Below are positions 7,956 to 17,254 of a stretch of DNA of 40,877 nucleotides, in pieces. Source of the stretch: JALEFZ01 sp039817415 (GTDB lineage: Bacteria > Bacteroidota > Bacteroidia > J057); NCBI GenBank assembly GCA_039817415.1, contig JBCBVV010000057.1, positions 1-40,877 of the forward strand. Direction: 5' to 3'. The notes beneath the pieces are model-generated. The model made no database searches. It was given only the letters and a program-made list of their open reading frames with translations, and was not told the origin of the DNA. How positions within the stretch are numbered: the first letter of the stretch is position 1; each line of letters begins with the position of its first letter. A program made the translations under genes and the position numbers.

Positions 7956-10900
7956 TTAAAATTTGATTTGGAAACCAAATAGCCAGGTTCTGGGCTGCGG
8001 GTAAAATCCTCGATCGATGCCTACGTCAAGGACGGTTTCAGCAAAGGCCTGACCAATTTCAGGGTCTACTCCACCATAGTTTGTCAGGACAAATAGGTTT
8101 TGACCCGTGGCATAAATCCGTAGGTTTTCCATCTTGATTTTTCCTAAGAGTGTTTTTGGAAAGGAATACCCGAGTGTGAGGACCTTAAGTTTTGCAAATG
8201 ACCCATCCTGAACATAGAAGTTAGAAACTCGGGTTTGATCTGTCCCAGTAGCACCTCCTAATAAATTTCTAGGAGACTCATCGGATGCATATGATAGAGG
8301 TCTACTAGCATAAGGAGCATCCAAGCGAACCGTAGCATCATAAATATCATTTCCTTGCGAACCGTATAAAAAGGTATTGAAGTCAAACCCTTTGAACGCA
8401 AAACCAATGTTTGCTCCATAAGTAAAATCTGGGAAGGGCTTCCCAATAAATGCCTTGTCAGCATCCGTGATTTCACCATCACTATCTAAGTCATCGAATA
8501 TTAACTCACCTGAGTCATTAATACCTGATACCTGAAGCCCATAAAAACTGGCAATAGGTTGCCCAACATCTGTTCTTGTGATTGGGTCAGGAAAGATGAA
8601 TCCAATGTTTCCTCCATTGATAGGCTCACCATTTGTACCTAAACCCGTTACTTCGTTTCGGTTATAACCTAAGTTAAATGACACATTCCAAGAAAAATCT
8701 TCAGAGTGGTATTTACGATAGGTAACCAGAAATTCAAGTCCAGTATTTCGAACATCTGCAACATTAGCAGCGGCAGATTGGAGACCAATGTAAGCAGGTG
8801 TTCCAATGGGAACCAACATATCAGAAGTAAGTTTGTCATAAAAATCAATGGTGATTCCTAAGCTGTTGTTCAGCAAGTTTGCATCAATACCTGCATTGAA
8901 CTGGGAAACTTCCTCCCACTTAACACCTGGGTTTGATAAGAAGCTTGCACTGATTCCTGTCGTATTTTGCCCTCCAAACGAAGGTCCTGCATTGGGATTA
9001 AGGAGTCTACTGAATTGGTAATTGGCAATATTATCGTTTCCATTGATCCCATAACTTGCCCTTACTTTTAACAAATTGACAACCTTTGAGGCAGGAAAAA
9101 GATCCTCAGAGAGGACATAGCCTACAGAAAAGCTAGGAAAAATACCCGTCCTATTCTCCGTTCCAAACCTAGAGCTGGCATCTCCACGAATGACACCTGA
9201 CAAGAGGAATTTTTCTTTATAGTTGTAATTAGCCCTAGCATATAAGGAGAAAAGGCCCGTTTCAAATATTGATGGGGTGATTTGAGTAATGGAAGAAGCA
9301 TCCTTGATCAAAGCAAAATTGGCTTCATCAAAATCATTTACAAAGAAGTCAGATCCGGCCAATCCCTGAGTAGCACCTATAGATTGCAGAACTGAAAATC
9401 CGCCCATGACATCAAAGGTATGACCATTTTCATTTACATAATCGTAGCGAAGATTCCCTTCCCATTGGGAAAAGCTATTCTGATAATTGATTTCTGTGTA
9501 ATCGGTTGTTTCATTGAAAAAATTATGTCCTGCCTCCCTGTAATCAAAGGCTTGGGTAAAGTTCCTTTGAAATGACCTATCCTGATAAATGGCATAGGTA
9601 GTTGAGAACTTTAGGTTTCTAACAATGTCCCAATTCAACCTCAAATTGTACATATTGATGGAAGAAGAGGTGTTGTTGTTAGTATGCATCAAGGATAGCA
9701 TTGGGTTAGTTACAGCACCTACACCTGAAAAAGGAAGGGTAACGCCATTGACCATTCCAGTCCCAAACTGCCCCATGTCGTATGGATTTCCCTCAGCATC
9801 AAAAACCGGGTAGATAGAGGGGAGCGCAGGTAAATAATTCATCACAGCGTTGAAGGTTCCAGCTTGATTCTCGAATAAAAAATCTCTGTTTACATCAACA
9901 ATATCAGCTCCGACAAAGACATTTACATTTTTCAAGACATCCACCTCGAAATTCATCTTCAGGTTGTTTCGTTGATACCTCGACTTGCCGCTTTCACCAC
10001 CCACAAGACCTCTTTGATCGAAAAGTCCTCCAGAAATGTAGTAGGAATACCGCTCTCCCCCATCAGCAACTGATATGTTGTAATTGTGCATCGGTACATT
10101 TGAGTCAAAAACTTCATCATACCAATCTGTATTTGCCAACTGAGCCCTTTCAGCTTCAGTAATCTCGTTAAGGTTTGGATCAGCTGCTGCAAACTCGTTG
10201 TAGTAGTTTACATAGGCATCTCTATCCATTAGTTCAGGTTTACGAAGAAGATTTTGAAAGCCTGTGGATCCATTAATAGAAATCTCCGGGCCTTGACTAA
10301 ATCTTTTTCCCTTCTTGGTTTGAACTAACACTACGCCGTTACCACCTCTTGCACCATAAATAGCGGCTGCGGCTGCATCTTTTAGCAAGGAGATATTTGC
10401 AATGTCATTTGAGTTGAGAAAGTTAAGATCTGGAACCTGAACACCATCCAATAAAATCAATGGTTGGGCTCCTCCTGCAGTACCTACTCCACGTAGACGG
10501 ATTGTCAAAGGTGTCCCAGGTGATCCTGAGTTTTGCGAAACCACCACTCCAGGAACATTCCCTTGAAGTAACTGTTCTGGTCTACTGACGGGAATTTCAT
10601 CAATTCTTCCACTTCCAATGGTACTAATGGCATTGGTACTTACTTTTCGGTTTTGAGTTTGGCCATAGCCTACAACTACAATTTCATCCAAGGAGGTTTC
10701 AGATGGAACCATCTGGATATATACTTCTTGTTTATCACCTACAGGGATAAGCTGAGCTTCATACCCAATAAATGAAAACATCAAGGTATCTGTAGGTAAT
10801 GCTTTGACATTATAACGCCCATTTTGATCAGTAATGGCACCTTGGGTAGTACCTTTCACCAATACGCTTGCCCCAACTAAAGGAGAACGTTGTTCATCGA

Positions 10901-11078
10901 GGATTTGGCCCTTGATGTTTTGGCCTAGCAATTTGGTAGTTGGTAGGCACATGACTAATAGTGCAACTAAAATGGGCCATATTCCCCTGCGAATAATAGC
11001 ATAAGATGACAAAAAAACGACTATTTGATGAAAGGGAATAGAATTTATCTTCCCTAACATGAACTTAGTTTGATTCAT
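7956..11078 (-). CDS. SusC/RagA TonB-linked outer-membrane transporter (PUL 1)
   Basis: This 1040-residue protein is the outer-membrane import channel paired with the SusD lipoprotein. The N-terminus is long, about 53 residues before the mature NIKGQILDEQ, with a hydrophobic signal core near 33-50. A carboxypeptidase-regulatory-like beta domain (about 54-125) precedes the TonB-box-like segment DEIVVVGYG at 131-139. A plug domain with RLRGVGTAGGAQPLILLDGV follows, then a 22-stranded barrel ending in the aromatic strand FQIKF. No STN domain is present, so it transports rather than signals through an ECF sigma factor. It is the first gene of the seven-gene minus-strand PUL and lies 370 bp downstream of the triple-Y regulator gene. 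Confidence 0.96.
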   Translation of the reverse strand: MNQTKFMLGKINSIPFHQIVVFLSSYAIIRRGIWPILVALLVMCLPTTKLLGQNIKGQILDEQRSPLVGASVLVKGTTQGAITDQNGRYNVKALPTDTLMFSFIGYEAQLIPVGDKQEVYIQMVPSETSLDEIVVVGYGQTQNRKVSTNAISTIGSGRIDEIPVSRPEQLLQGNVPGVVVSQNSGSPGTPLTIRLRGVGTAGGAQPLILLDGVQVPDLNFLNSNDIANISLLKDAAAAAIYGARGGNGVVLVQTKKGKRFSQGPEISINGSTGFQNLLRKPELMDRDAYVNYYNEFAAADPNLNEITEAERAQLANTDWYDEVFDSNVPMHNYNISVADGGERYSYYISGGLFDQRGLVGGESGKSRYQRNNLKMNFEVDVLKNVNVFVGADIVDVNRDFLFENQAGTFNAVMNYLPALPSIYPVFDAEGNPYDMGQFGTGMVNGVTLPFSGVGAVTNPMLSLMHTNNNTSSSINMYNLRLNWDIVRNLKFSTTYAIYQDRSFQRNFTQAFDYREAGHNFFNETTDYTEINYQNSFSQWEGNLRYDYVNENGHTFDVMGGFSVLQSIGATQGLAGSDFFVNDFDEANFALIKDASSITQITPSIFETGLFSLYARANYNYKEKFLLSGVIRGDASSRFGTENRTGIFPSFSVGYVLSEDLFPASKVVNLLKVRASYGINGNDNIANYQFSRLLNPNAGPSFGGQNTTGISASFLSNPGVKWEEVSQFNAGIDANLLNNSLGITIDFYDKLTSDMLVPIGTPAYIGLQSAAANVADVRNTGLEFLVTYRKYHSEDFSWNVSFNLGYNRNEVTGLGTNGEPINGGNIGFIFPDPITRTDVGQPIASFYGLQVSGINDSGELIFDDLDSDGEITDADKAFIGKPFPDFTYGANIGFAFKGFDFNTFLYGSQGNDIYDATVRLDAPYASRPLSYASDESPRNLLGGATGTDQTRVSNFYVQDGSFAKLKVLTLGYSFPKTLLGKIKMENLRIYATGQNLFVLTNYGGVDPEIGQAFAETVLDVGIDRGFYPQPRTWLFGFQIKF

Positions 11079-11448
11079 AGCGAGATAGTATTGAATAATT
11101 GAACAAATAGGATCCTGTCCTGTGCTAATGAGCAGCAGGCCAACGGGCTCGGTTCATGGTTTGATTACAAAGGGCCCAACAATAAGGGCTTACTAAAAAT
11201 GATTGGGAGATTAGTTTTCTGCCATAGGGTAGTAGTCTGAATTAGAAGTAGAAATTGAAATATCCAACTGAATGGCTATGTCCCAATGTAATGGGAAATA
11301 TGTAATATCTGCCGAAATGAACCACTTCAAGTATACGTTCTACATTTAATTTTACCACTTCAATACTTCGCCAATGCAAGTCTCAAAGAATATAATCCAC
11401 TGATAATAAGAAACTTAAAATTGGCCTATATTTTTTACTCATACACCA
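11079..11448. other. Intergenic region upstream of PUL 1 susC
   Basis: This 370-bp stretch has no convincing gene. It must hold the leader and promoter of the PUL, but I could not find a clear TTG/TAnnTTTG pair facing susC. A small inverted repeat lies at 11280-11295 (TCCCA and TGGGA arms, 6-nt centre) and is a weak candidate binding site for the adjacent LuxR-type regulator. Confidence 0.4.
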
Positions 11449-14373
11449 TCAAACCTTCATCATATAATCAACCAAATTGATAGAAGTGTCCAGATTCAGT
11501 TTCTTCCGAAGCCTATAACGGCCTGTTTCTACCCCACGAATTGATATATTAAGTAGTTGGGCGATCTCTTTGGTACTCATGTTTAATCGGAGGTATGCAC
11601 AAAGCTTCAATTCCTGAGGGCTTAACTCGGGACACTCGGCCTTAAGTTTGCCAAAGAAATCTCCATGAACCTGAGAAAAGTGGAAAGAAAACCTTTCCCA
11701 TTCATCTTCATCATTTAGGTTTTGGTCAATCCGCTGGATGATCTTCTTAATTGATTGGTTGAGTTTACCTAGTTCCTGTGGTTTCGCTTTTGGGATTTTT
11801 TCGAGATTCTCCTTTAGATTTTGTAAAAAGGCATTCTTTGCTAGGAGATGCATAGTAGAAGAAGCAAGTTCTTGATTCTTGAATGTCAATTCTGATTCTA
11901 ATTTCTCTTGCTTTATCTTTTGAATTTCGTTTTCAGATCTGAGAGATATTTCCTCCATCTCTTTTTCTTTATCCTTTATGGCTTTATCTCTATCCTCTTT
12001 CAATTTGTATTCAAGGAGAATAAACCTCCTCCAGAGGAACCATCCCAAGCCCATCAAGACTAAAATAAATAGGATTGAATAAGCCAACCTTGCCCACCAA
12101 GATAAATACCATGGTGGATAGACATAAAGAATTGCCAAGAATGCCCTTTTGTACTTACCATTGCTTTGGGCTTCCACCCAGACCTCATGAGCACCGGGAG
12201 AAAGACCGTTTACTTCTCTGATTGTTTGTTCTGTCCAAGGCGTCCATTCTGGATCGAGATCCTTTATCAGATAACGATACTTAACTCCTGCAAGTGCATG
12301 TTTAGGGGCGGAGCTAACCCTAAGAGTGATGAAGCGATTGCTATACGCAAATTTATAAATATGCTTGGAACCAGGGATTTTACTAGCTGCTCCATAGGGA
12401 AACAGAGTAGAATCCCCTTGCATAGACCTGACTTCCCTCAGGTAAATTTGAAGGGAATCTAACTGACTAACCTTTTTTGTCGGATCAAATAGGAGAAACC
12501 CTTCTCTGGCACTGATCAGGACTGTATTTAGGTCAATGGGAATAATTTTTTCAAGATCATCATATACAAAAGGAGAAATCAAATCGAAGGGAATTTCAGG
12601 CTTATAAAATTTCCCACTTGGCATTTTTTGAAGGTATCCAATTTCCCCTGTTTTTAGGTAATAAAGGTTTCCATTTACGTCTTCACTTAGATCAATGAGA
12701 CGACTTTCTTGGCCTATTTTGGAAGCCAAGATACTGTCTGGACGAAAATTGTCATGCAGGGGGTCATAGGAGTAAGGCCCGTTAATCGTACCAAAGAGCA
12801 ACCTGTTTTGTAATTTGAAAACATTAATCAATTCATCAGAAGGGAATCCTGATGAAGCTCCATAAAATTGTTGAGATAGAACAGAATCTGCATTTTCATT
12901 TAATGATAGTCTAAAAACCCCTTTGAATCCATGAGAAACCCATATATAGCCTGATTCGTCCATAAAAAAGAGCCTAGAAGACTCTTTGAAGTTTTTAATT
13001 ACAGTACCTTTACTCCATTCATTTTCTTGCCATTCAAATCTTTTTAATCCTTGATAATGCCCTGATAATAATATATTTCTGTCATCATTTTTCCTCTCAA
13101 ACATCCAACTCCCTTGGGTGGCATCAATTTTTTTAAATTCTCCTTCCTGATACTCAAAAGTTCCATTATGATGTCCCATCAAGAGCTTTTCCTTTTGAAC
13201 AGAGAATTGGTATACCTGCCCAGAAGAACCCTTAATCTTCTTGAAGCCATCCTTTGTTTCAATAAAAGCTCCATTTGAAGTTCCAAGGAATGCTTTGTCT
13301 TTATAGATGGTGGCAGCATACCCTGCTCCTTCGACCCCTTGTTGGTCATTGATTTGACTAAATGGCAACCCAAGGAAAACATAGGATATGCCATTACTTT
13401 GACCCAGCCAAAGGTTTCCCAACTCATCCTCATGAAGAGCAAATATAGTATGTCCACAAAGTCCATTGTCTTTGTCAAGATTCTGAACAATTTTTCCTTC
13501 CTGATTTAGGATGTAAAGGCCATTATTTTGAGTACCTATTGCAATTTCCCCACTCCTCAATCGCAAAACTGAGTTGATTAGTGACTCTTTAAAAAGGGAG
13601 CTATTCTTGCTTCCAAATTCTACGAATCCTTCTTCAGAAAAAGAATATAGGTCCCCATCAAGCGTAGCAATCAATATCTTTGATTGGTTTAAAGGAATCA
13701 TACCCCTAATGGACTTACCCCTGAATAATTCGCCCCCCTTAACTTGATGAAGGCTATCATTGTTTAGCACAAGCAAACCATCATTCCAAGTGGATACGTA
13801 CAGCTTATAATTGAGAAAATAGGAATATTGAATCCCTGGATGGCTAATGACTTTTAAAGATCCTTCTTTGAGTAGGAAAATATACTTCCTTGAACAAAAA
13901 TATTTCTCATCACCATTTTCATAGATGTGCCACAATTCATCAAAACTCCTCTGATCATCCTCCAACAGGCTGTCTAATGAATGATAAATTAATCGACCAT
14001 CAAGAGTTGGTTTGAAATAGCCGAAATTCCCCTGACCACCTACATAAATATTTCCATTTTCTCCAACACAAACGGATTTTAGGCTTGCTCCAAGTTTTGT
14101 TGAATAGGTTTTCCATTGACTACCATCAAATTCAAGCAGTCCAAAATGATTGGCGAAGTATATGAAGCCTCTTTTGTCTTGGGCAATATCCCAATTCTGA
14201 GATCCTGCTTTGTAATCATCTGGATGAAACAAAGCACTTAAGGGAGTTTGGGGAAGGAAGGACTGAGCAAATAAGGGAACTCCCAAGAGCAACAACAGCC
14301 CGAACCAAGCTAGTGTTACTAGGAATTTGCGAATTAAATCTAGGTGTAATTGCCAAAAGGAAATTCCTGCCAT
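11449..14373 (-). CDS. Membrane-bound triple-Y sensor with LuxR-type HTH (PUL regulator)
   Basis: This is a 974-residue one-piece sensor-regulator (ATG at 14373; a TTG at 14403 adds ten residues before the hydrophobic signal). After the signal segment, the periplasmic part contains Reg_prop beta-propeller repeats, for example DLWLGQSNGISYVF. A Y_Y_Y Ig-like domain follows (YRLIKDLDPEWTPWTEQ, then YVYPPWY). One transmembrane helix lies near 762-788. The cytoplasmic side is a long charged coiled coil (about 790-865), then a GerE/LuxR HTH (LSPQELKLCAYLRLNMSTKEIAQLLNIS and RGVETGRYRLRKKL). No histidine kinase or receiver domain is present, unlike hybrid two-component PUL regulators. It lies directly upstream of susC on the same strand and probably activates it when ligand is bound; this link is inferred. 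Confidence 0.88.
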   Translation of the reverse strand: MAGISFWQLHLDLIRKFLVTLAWFGLLLLLGVPLFAQSFLPQTPLSALFHPDDYKAGSQNWDIAQDKRGFIYFANHFGLLEFDGSQWKTYSTKLGASLKSVCVGENGNIYVGGQGNFGYFKPTLDGRLIYHSLDSLLEDDQRSFDELWHIYENGDEKYFCSRKYIFLLKEGSLKVISHPGIQYSYFLNYKLYVSTWNDGLLVLNNDSLHQVKGGELFRGKSIRGMIPLNQSKILIATLDGDLYSFSEEGFVEFGSKNSSLFKESLINSVLRLRSGEIAIGTQNNGLYILNQEGKIVQNLDKDNGLCGHTIFALHEDELGNLWLGQSNGISYVFLGLPFSQINDQQGVEGAGYAATIYKDKAFLGTSNGAFIETKDGFKKIKGSSGQVYQFSVQKEKLLMGHHNGTFEYQEGEFKKIDATQGSWMFERKNDDRNILLSGHYQGLKRFEWQENEWSKGTVIKNFKESSRLFFMDESGYIWVSHGFKGVFRLSLNENADSVLSQQFYGASSGFPSDELINVFKLQNRLLFGTINGPYSYDPLHDNFRPDSILASKIGQESRLIDLSEDVNGNLYYLKTGEIGYLQKMPSGKFYKPEIPFDLISPFVYDDLEKIIPIDLNTVLISAREGFLLFDPTKKVSQLDSLQIYLREVRSMQGDSTLFPYGAASKIPGSKHIYKFAYSNRFITLRVSSAPKHALAGVKYRYLIKDLDPEWTPWTEQTIREVNGLSPGAHEVWVEAQSNGKYKRAFLAILYVYPPWYLSWWARLAYSILFILVLMGLGWFLWRRFILLEYKLKEDRDKAIKDKEKEMEEISLRSENEIQKIKQEKLESELTFKNQELASSTMHLLAKNAFLQNLKENLEKIPKAKPQELGKLNQSIKKIIQRIDQNLNDEDEWERFSFHFSQVHGDFFGKLKAECPELSPQELKLCAYLRLNMSTKEIAQLLNISIRGVETGRYRLRKKLNLDTSINLVDYMMKV

Positions 14374-14422
14374 TCTGCTAGTCAATTCTTCCCAAAATAC
14401 CAAAAATGTAGTTTAGGTAAAA

Positions 14423-14432
14423 TTAACGTTAA
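14423..14432. promoter_or_regulatory. 10-bp perfect palindrome upstream of the triple-Y regulator
   Basis: TTAACGTTAA is a perfect palindrome 50 bp upstream of the regulator's ATG, within the 192-bp gap after glpR. It could be an operator, but such a short AT-rich palindrome may also arise by chance. Confidence 0.2.
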
Positions 14433-14524
14433 CCAATAGAAATTAAAGGGATGTTATCGATATAGATCATAGTTAAATCCGAATTTTTTCTAAAGGAATA
14501 AAAAGGGAGAGTAGATTTTTTAAA

Positions 14525-14564
14525 AAGGCTAGTATTCCCCTATATATCTCTATTCTAAAGCCTT
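14525..14564 (-). terminator. Possible weak terminator after glpR
   Basis: A 6-bp stem (AGCCTT with AAGGCT) with a long loop lies just past the glpR stop codon. On the minus strand it is followed by TTTTTAAAAAAT. The stem is short, so this is a tentative call. Confidence 0.3.
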
Positions 14565-14565
14565 C

Positions 14566-15327
14566 CTAAGCCACCAATACCTCCACGCCCCTTTCTTCAA
14601 ACTCCTTTACCAAAAATTCGGAGACCTTATCATCCGTTACCAACAGATCGATGTCCTCTACCTCGCATATTTTCCCAAATCCGCGTAACCCAAATTTTGA
14701 GCTATCGGCCAAGACTACCGTTTTCTCAACTGATTTGATCATTTGCTTGTTGAGGTGGGCTTCTAAGGCGTTTGAAGTGGTTAACCCAAAGTCTGGACTT
14801 AGCCCATCTACCCCCAGAAACAAGGTGTTACATGAAAAATGGCTTAGCATTTCCTCTGCATAAGGCCCTACAACTGAGGTAGCACTCTTTCTGACCATGC
14901 CGCCCAATTGAATCAACTCAATCCGCTCGAGGTTCATCAAAGAAAGGGAAATATTCATCGCACCTGTCAGTACAGTCAAGGGCAAATCAGTGGGTAAAGA
15001 CCTGGCAAAGGCAAGACAGGTAGTCCCCGAACCTATGACAATGGCTTGTTCGGCTTTCAATAAAGAGGCGGCTTGTTGGGAAATGCGCGATTTTTCCTCC
15101 ACATGTAGGCTTTCCTTTTCATTTACATGCTTCTCAAAGGTATTGGGTTGGCGAAGGCTAGCACTCCCATGCGCTCGAAACAATTGTCCTCTCTCTTCTA
15201 GGGTCTTTAGGTCCTTTCGAATCGTAACCAGCGATACATCCATATTATTGGCCAAATCTGTTACGCGTACATAGCCCTTGTTTTTCAGTTGTAACAGAAT
15301 TTGAGCGTGTCTTTCTGCAATCGTCAT
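14566..15327 (-). CDS. glpR: DeoR-family transcriptional repressor (GlpR-like)
   Basis: This 253-residue regulator has the DeoR N-terminal winged HTH at about residues 5-57 (RVTDLANNMDVSLVTIRKDLKTLEERG). The sugar-phosphate-sensing domain follows (VIGSGTTCLAFARSLP, LGGMVRKSATSVVGPYAEEML, LGVDGLSPDFGLTTSN and VLADSSKFGLRGF). It is transcribed divergently from glpD with a 137-bp shared gap. This is the main reason to call it GlpR, whose effector would be glycerol-3-phosphate. The gap carries repeats suited to DeoR-family operators, and one overlaps the proposed promoter of this gene, suggesting autoregulation. Family is certain; the specific effector is inferred from context. Confidence 0.85.
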   Translation of the reverse strand: MTIAERHAQILLQLKNKGYVRVTDLANNMDVSLVTIRKDLKTLEERGQLFRAHGSASLRQPNTFEKHVNEKESLHVEEKSRISQQAASLLKAEQAIVIGSGTTCLAFARSLPTDLPLTVLTGAMNISLSLMNLERIELIQLGGMVRKSATSVVGPYAEEMLSHFSCNTLFLGVDGLSPDFGLTTSNALEAHLNKQMIKSVEKTVVLADSSKFGLRGFGKICEVEDIDLLVTDDKVSEFLVKEFEERGVEVLVA

Positions 15328-15353
15328 AGTATTGATGTAAGGATTTCAAGGTA

Positions 15354-15385
15354 CACATTTATTTCGTTTTGTTATTTTTTAACAA
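15354..15385 (-). promoter_or_regulatory. Proposed glpR promoter
   Basis: On the minus strand a TTG (15383-15385) is followed by 21 nt and then TAAATGTG (15354-15361), one mismatch from the Bacteroidota -7 box TAnnTTTG. The start site would lie about 20 nt before the glpR ATG. The spacer contains operator-like repeats. Confidence 0.45.
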
Positions 15386-15397
15386 AAATTTATTTCG
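15357..15397. promoter_or_regulatory. DeoR/GlpR operator candidate, proximal to glpR
   Basis: This short region stacks three patterns. A direct repeat ATTTATTTCG occurs at 15357-15366 and 15388-15397, 31 bp apart, about three helical turns. A perfect inverted repeat (TTTTGTTA at 15367-15374, TAACAAAA at 15380-15387, 5-bp centre) lies between them. TTTCGTTTTGTTA at 15362-15374 resembles the TTTC-rich sites bound by several DeoR-family repressors. Confidence 0.55.
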
Positions 15398-15444
15398 AAT
15401 TCTTTCCTTTTTCTTCTTTTTTCTCGTATACATTGCATAAAGGA

Positions 15445-15455
15445 AACAAAACGAA
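15445..15455. promoter_or_regulatory. DeoR/GlpR operator candidate, proximal to glpD
   Basis: AACAAAACGAA here is the exact 11-bp reverse complement of TTCGTTTTGTT at 15363-15373. The two copies lie 82 bp apart centre to centre. This copy ends 9 bp before the glpD ATG, where a bound repressor could block transcription or permit looping with the distal site. Confidence 0.5.
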
Positions 15456-15464
15456 CGAATTAAT

Positions 15465-17054
15465 ATGCTCAACAGAGAGAAAGCACTTGAGCAGCTTTCG
15501 AAATCCGAAACACAATATGATCTCCTAGTAGTAGGAGGAGGTTCCACAGGACTTGGAGTTGCCTTAGATGCGGTTTCACGTGGCTATCAGGTTGCTTTAG
15601 TTGAACAAGCAGACTTTGCAAAAGGAACCTCAAGCAGAAGTACCAAACTGGTACATGGAGGAGTCCGTTACCTCGCACAGGGGGATGTCTTCCTTGTATT
15701 GGAAGCGTTAAAGGAAAGAGGGAGGCTCCTTAAGAATGCACCTCATCTGACCAAGAATCAATCTTTTGTTATTCCCATCTATACTACTTTTGATTTGGTG
15801 CAGTATACTGTTGGGTTGACCCTGTATGATTGGTTAGCTGGTGGTCTTAGCCTTGGAAGTTCACATTACATCAACAAGGAAAAGACACTTGAGGCCATAC
15901 CCACCATCAATCCAGAAGGCTTAAAAGGAGGGGTAGTTTATCAGGATGGCCAATTTGATGATGCTAGGCTTGCACTTGCCTTGGCACAAACCATTGCCAA
16001 ACAAGGAGGTGTAGTTCTGAATCACACTAAGGTTACTGGCTTGATCAAGAACCAGGCAGGCAAAGTAGCTGGAGCCACAGCTGAAGATGTAGAAACTGGC
16101 CAGACTTACGACATACAAGCCAAGGCAGTCGTCAACTGTACAGGCATTTTTGTGGATGACCTCCTACAGATGGATCAACCTGCCCAACGAAAAATGATAC
16201 GCCCATCACAAGGTGTACATATCGTATTGGACAAGTCATTCCTACCTGGTGATCATGCCATCATGATTCCAAAGACTTCGGATGGTAGGGTCCTATTCTG
16301 CGTGCCCTGGCATGATAAAATTGTAGTCGGAACAACCGATACCTTAAGAGAAGAGCCCGAGCTAGAACCTCAAGCCCTTGAAAAAGAGATTAACTTTATT
16401 TTAGAGACTGCACAAGCAAATCTGGCAAAGAAACCTGAAAGGAAGGATGTCCTGGCTACTTTCGCTGGTCTCCGTCCTTTGGCTGCCCCCAAGGAGGAAG
16501 GAAAAAGTACCAAGGAAATCTCAAGAAGCCACAAAGTATTGGTTTCAGGTAGTGGATTGCTCACTGTAACTGGTGGAAAGTGGACCACCTTCAGAAAGAT
16601 GGGTGAAGATGCCGTGGACAAGGCCATAAAGGTAGCAGGCTTAGCCCCTAAGGCTTCAACCTCAATAGACATGAAGATTCATGGTTATGCTCCCAATCCT
16701 GACCTAAATAACCATATGTATGTGTATGGAAGCGATGAAGCAGCTATCCGTCAGATGATGATAGAAAATGAGGAATGGGCTCAACCTCTTCATCCAGATT
16801 ATCCCTACACCAAGGCACAAGTGATTTGGGCTGTGAGACAGGAGATGGCCAGGACAGTAGAGGACGTTCTATCAAGAAGAATCAGGATTTTGCTCCTTGA
16901 TTCACAAGCGGCCGTGGACATGGCCCCCATAGTGGCTCAAATTATGAAGGATGAGTTAGGTCAAGATGATAACTGGGTCTCCACGCAACTTCAATCGTTT
17001 TCGGAAACAGCCTCAAAATATGCTTTGGGCATGACTTTTTCAGAAAAAATTTGA
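15465..17054 (+). CDS. glpD: FAD-dependent glycerol-3-phosphate dehydrogenase
   Basis: This 529-residue membrane-associated flavoenzyme oxidises sn-glycerol-3-phosphate to dihydroxyacetone phosphate and passes electrons to quinone. The FAD-binding Rossmann motif VVGGGSTG is at 22-29, with acidic E47 ending the second strand. The segment GTSSRSTKLVHGGVRYL (54-70) is diagnostic for GlpD. VPWHDKIVVGTTDT and FAGLRPL fit the DAO fold, and VSGSGLLTVTGGKWTTFRKM is a typical late motif. The C-terminal helical DAO_C domain covers about residues 385-525. It is divergent to the GlpR-like repressor, so glycerol-3-phosphate induction is likely. No glpK or glpF is visible in the window. Confidence 0.96.
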   Translation: MLNREKALEQLSKSETQYDLLVVGGGSTGLGVALDAVSRGYQVALVEQADFAKGTSSRSTKLVHGGVRYLAQGDVFLVLEALKERGRLLKNAPHLTKNQSFVIPIYTTFDLVQYTVGLTLYDWLAGGLSLGSSHYINKEKTLEAIPTINPEGLKGGVVYQDGQFDDARLALALAQTIAKQGGVVLNHTKVTGLIKNQAGKVAGATAEDVETGQTYDIQAKAVVNCTGIFVDDLLQMDQPAQRKMIRPSQGVHIVLDKSFLPGDHAIMIPKTSDGRVLFCVPWHDKIVVGTTDTLREEPELEPQALEKEINFILETAQANLAKKPERKDVLATFAGLRPLAAPKEEGKSTKEISRSHKVLVSGSGLLTVTGGKWTTFRKMGEDAVDKAIKVAGLAPKASTSIDMKIHGYAPNPDLNNHMYVYGSDEAAIRQMMIENEEWAQPLHPDYPYTKAQVIWAVRQEMARTVEDVLSRRIRILLLDSQAAVDMAPIVAQIMKDELGQDDNWVSTQLQSFSETASKYALGMTFSEKI

Positions 17055-17075
17055 CCTAAACCGACGTGCATTTCG

Positions 17076-17110
17076 AAAAGGGAAATACCTTAAGGGTACT
17101 TCCCTTTTTT
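17076..17110 (+). terminator. Intrinsic terminator after glpD
   Basis: AAAAGGGAA plus TACC pairs with GGTA plus TTCCCTTTT, with one mismatch around a TTAA-type loop. A T-run follows directly. It lies 22 bp after the glpD stop codon and separates glpD from the downstream PUL. Confidence 0.8.
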
Positions 17111-17254
17111 CATTTAGCCTGCTCTAAGTATCCAAAAGCTTACATTTTTAAAGATGTAGTACCATTGATGTACCCCTCTTTGGGAACATTATCTAATATA
17201 TATACCATATTATATCTGTGTTTAGTTAGACCAAACTACTGTAAAGACTAATTT

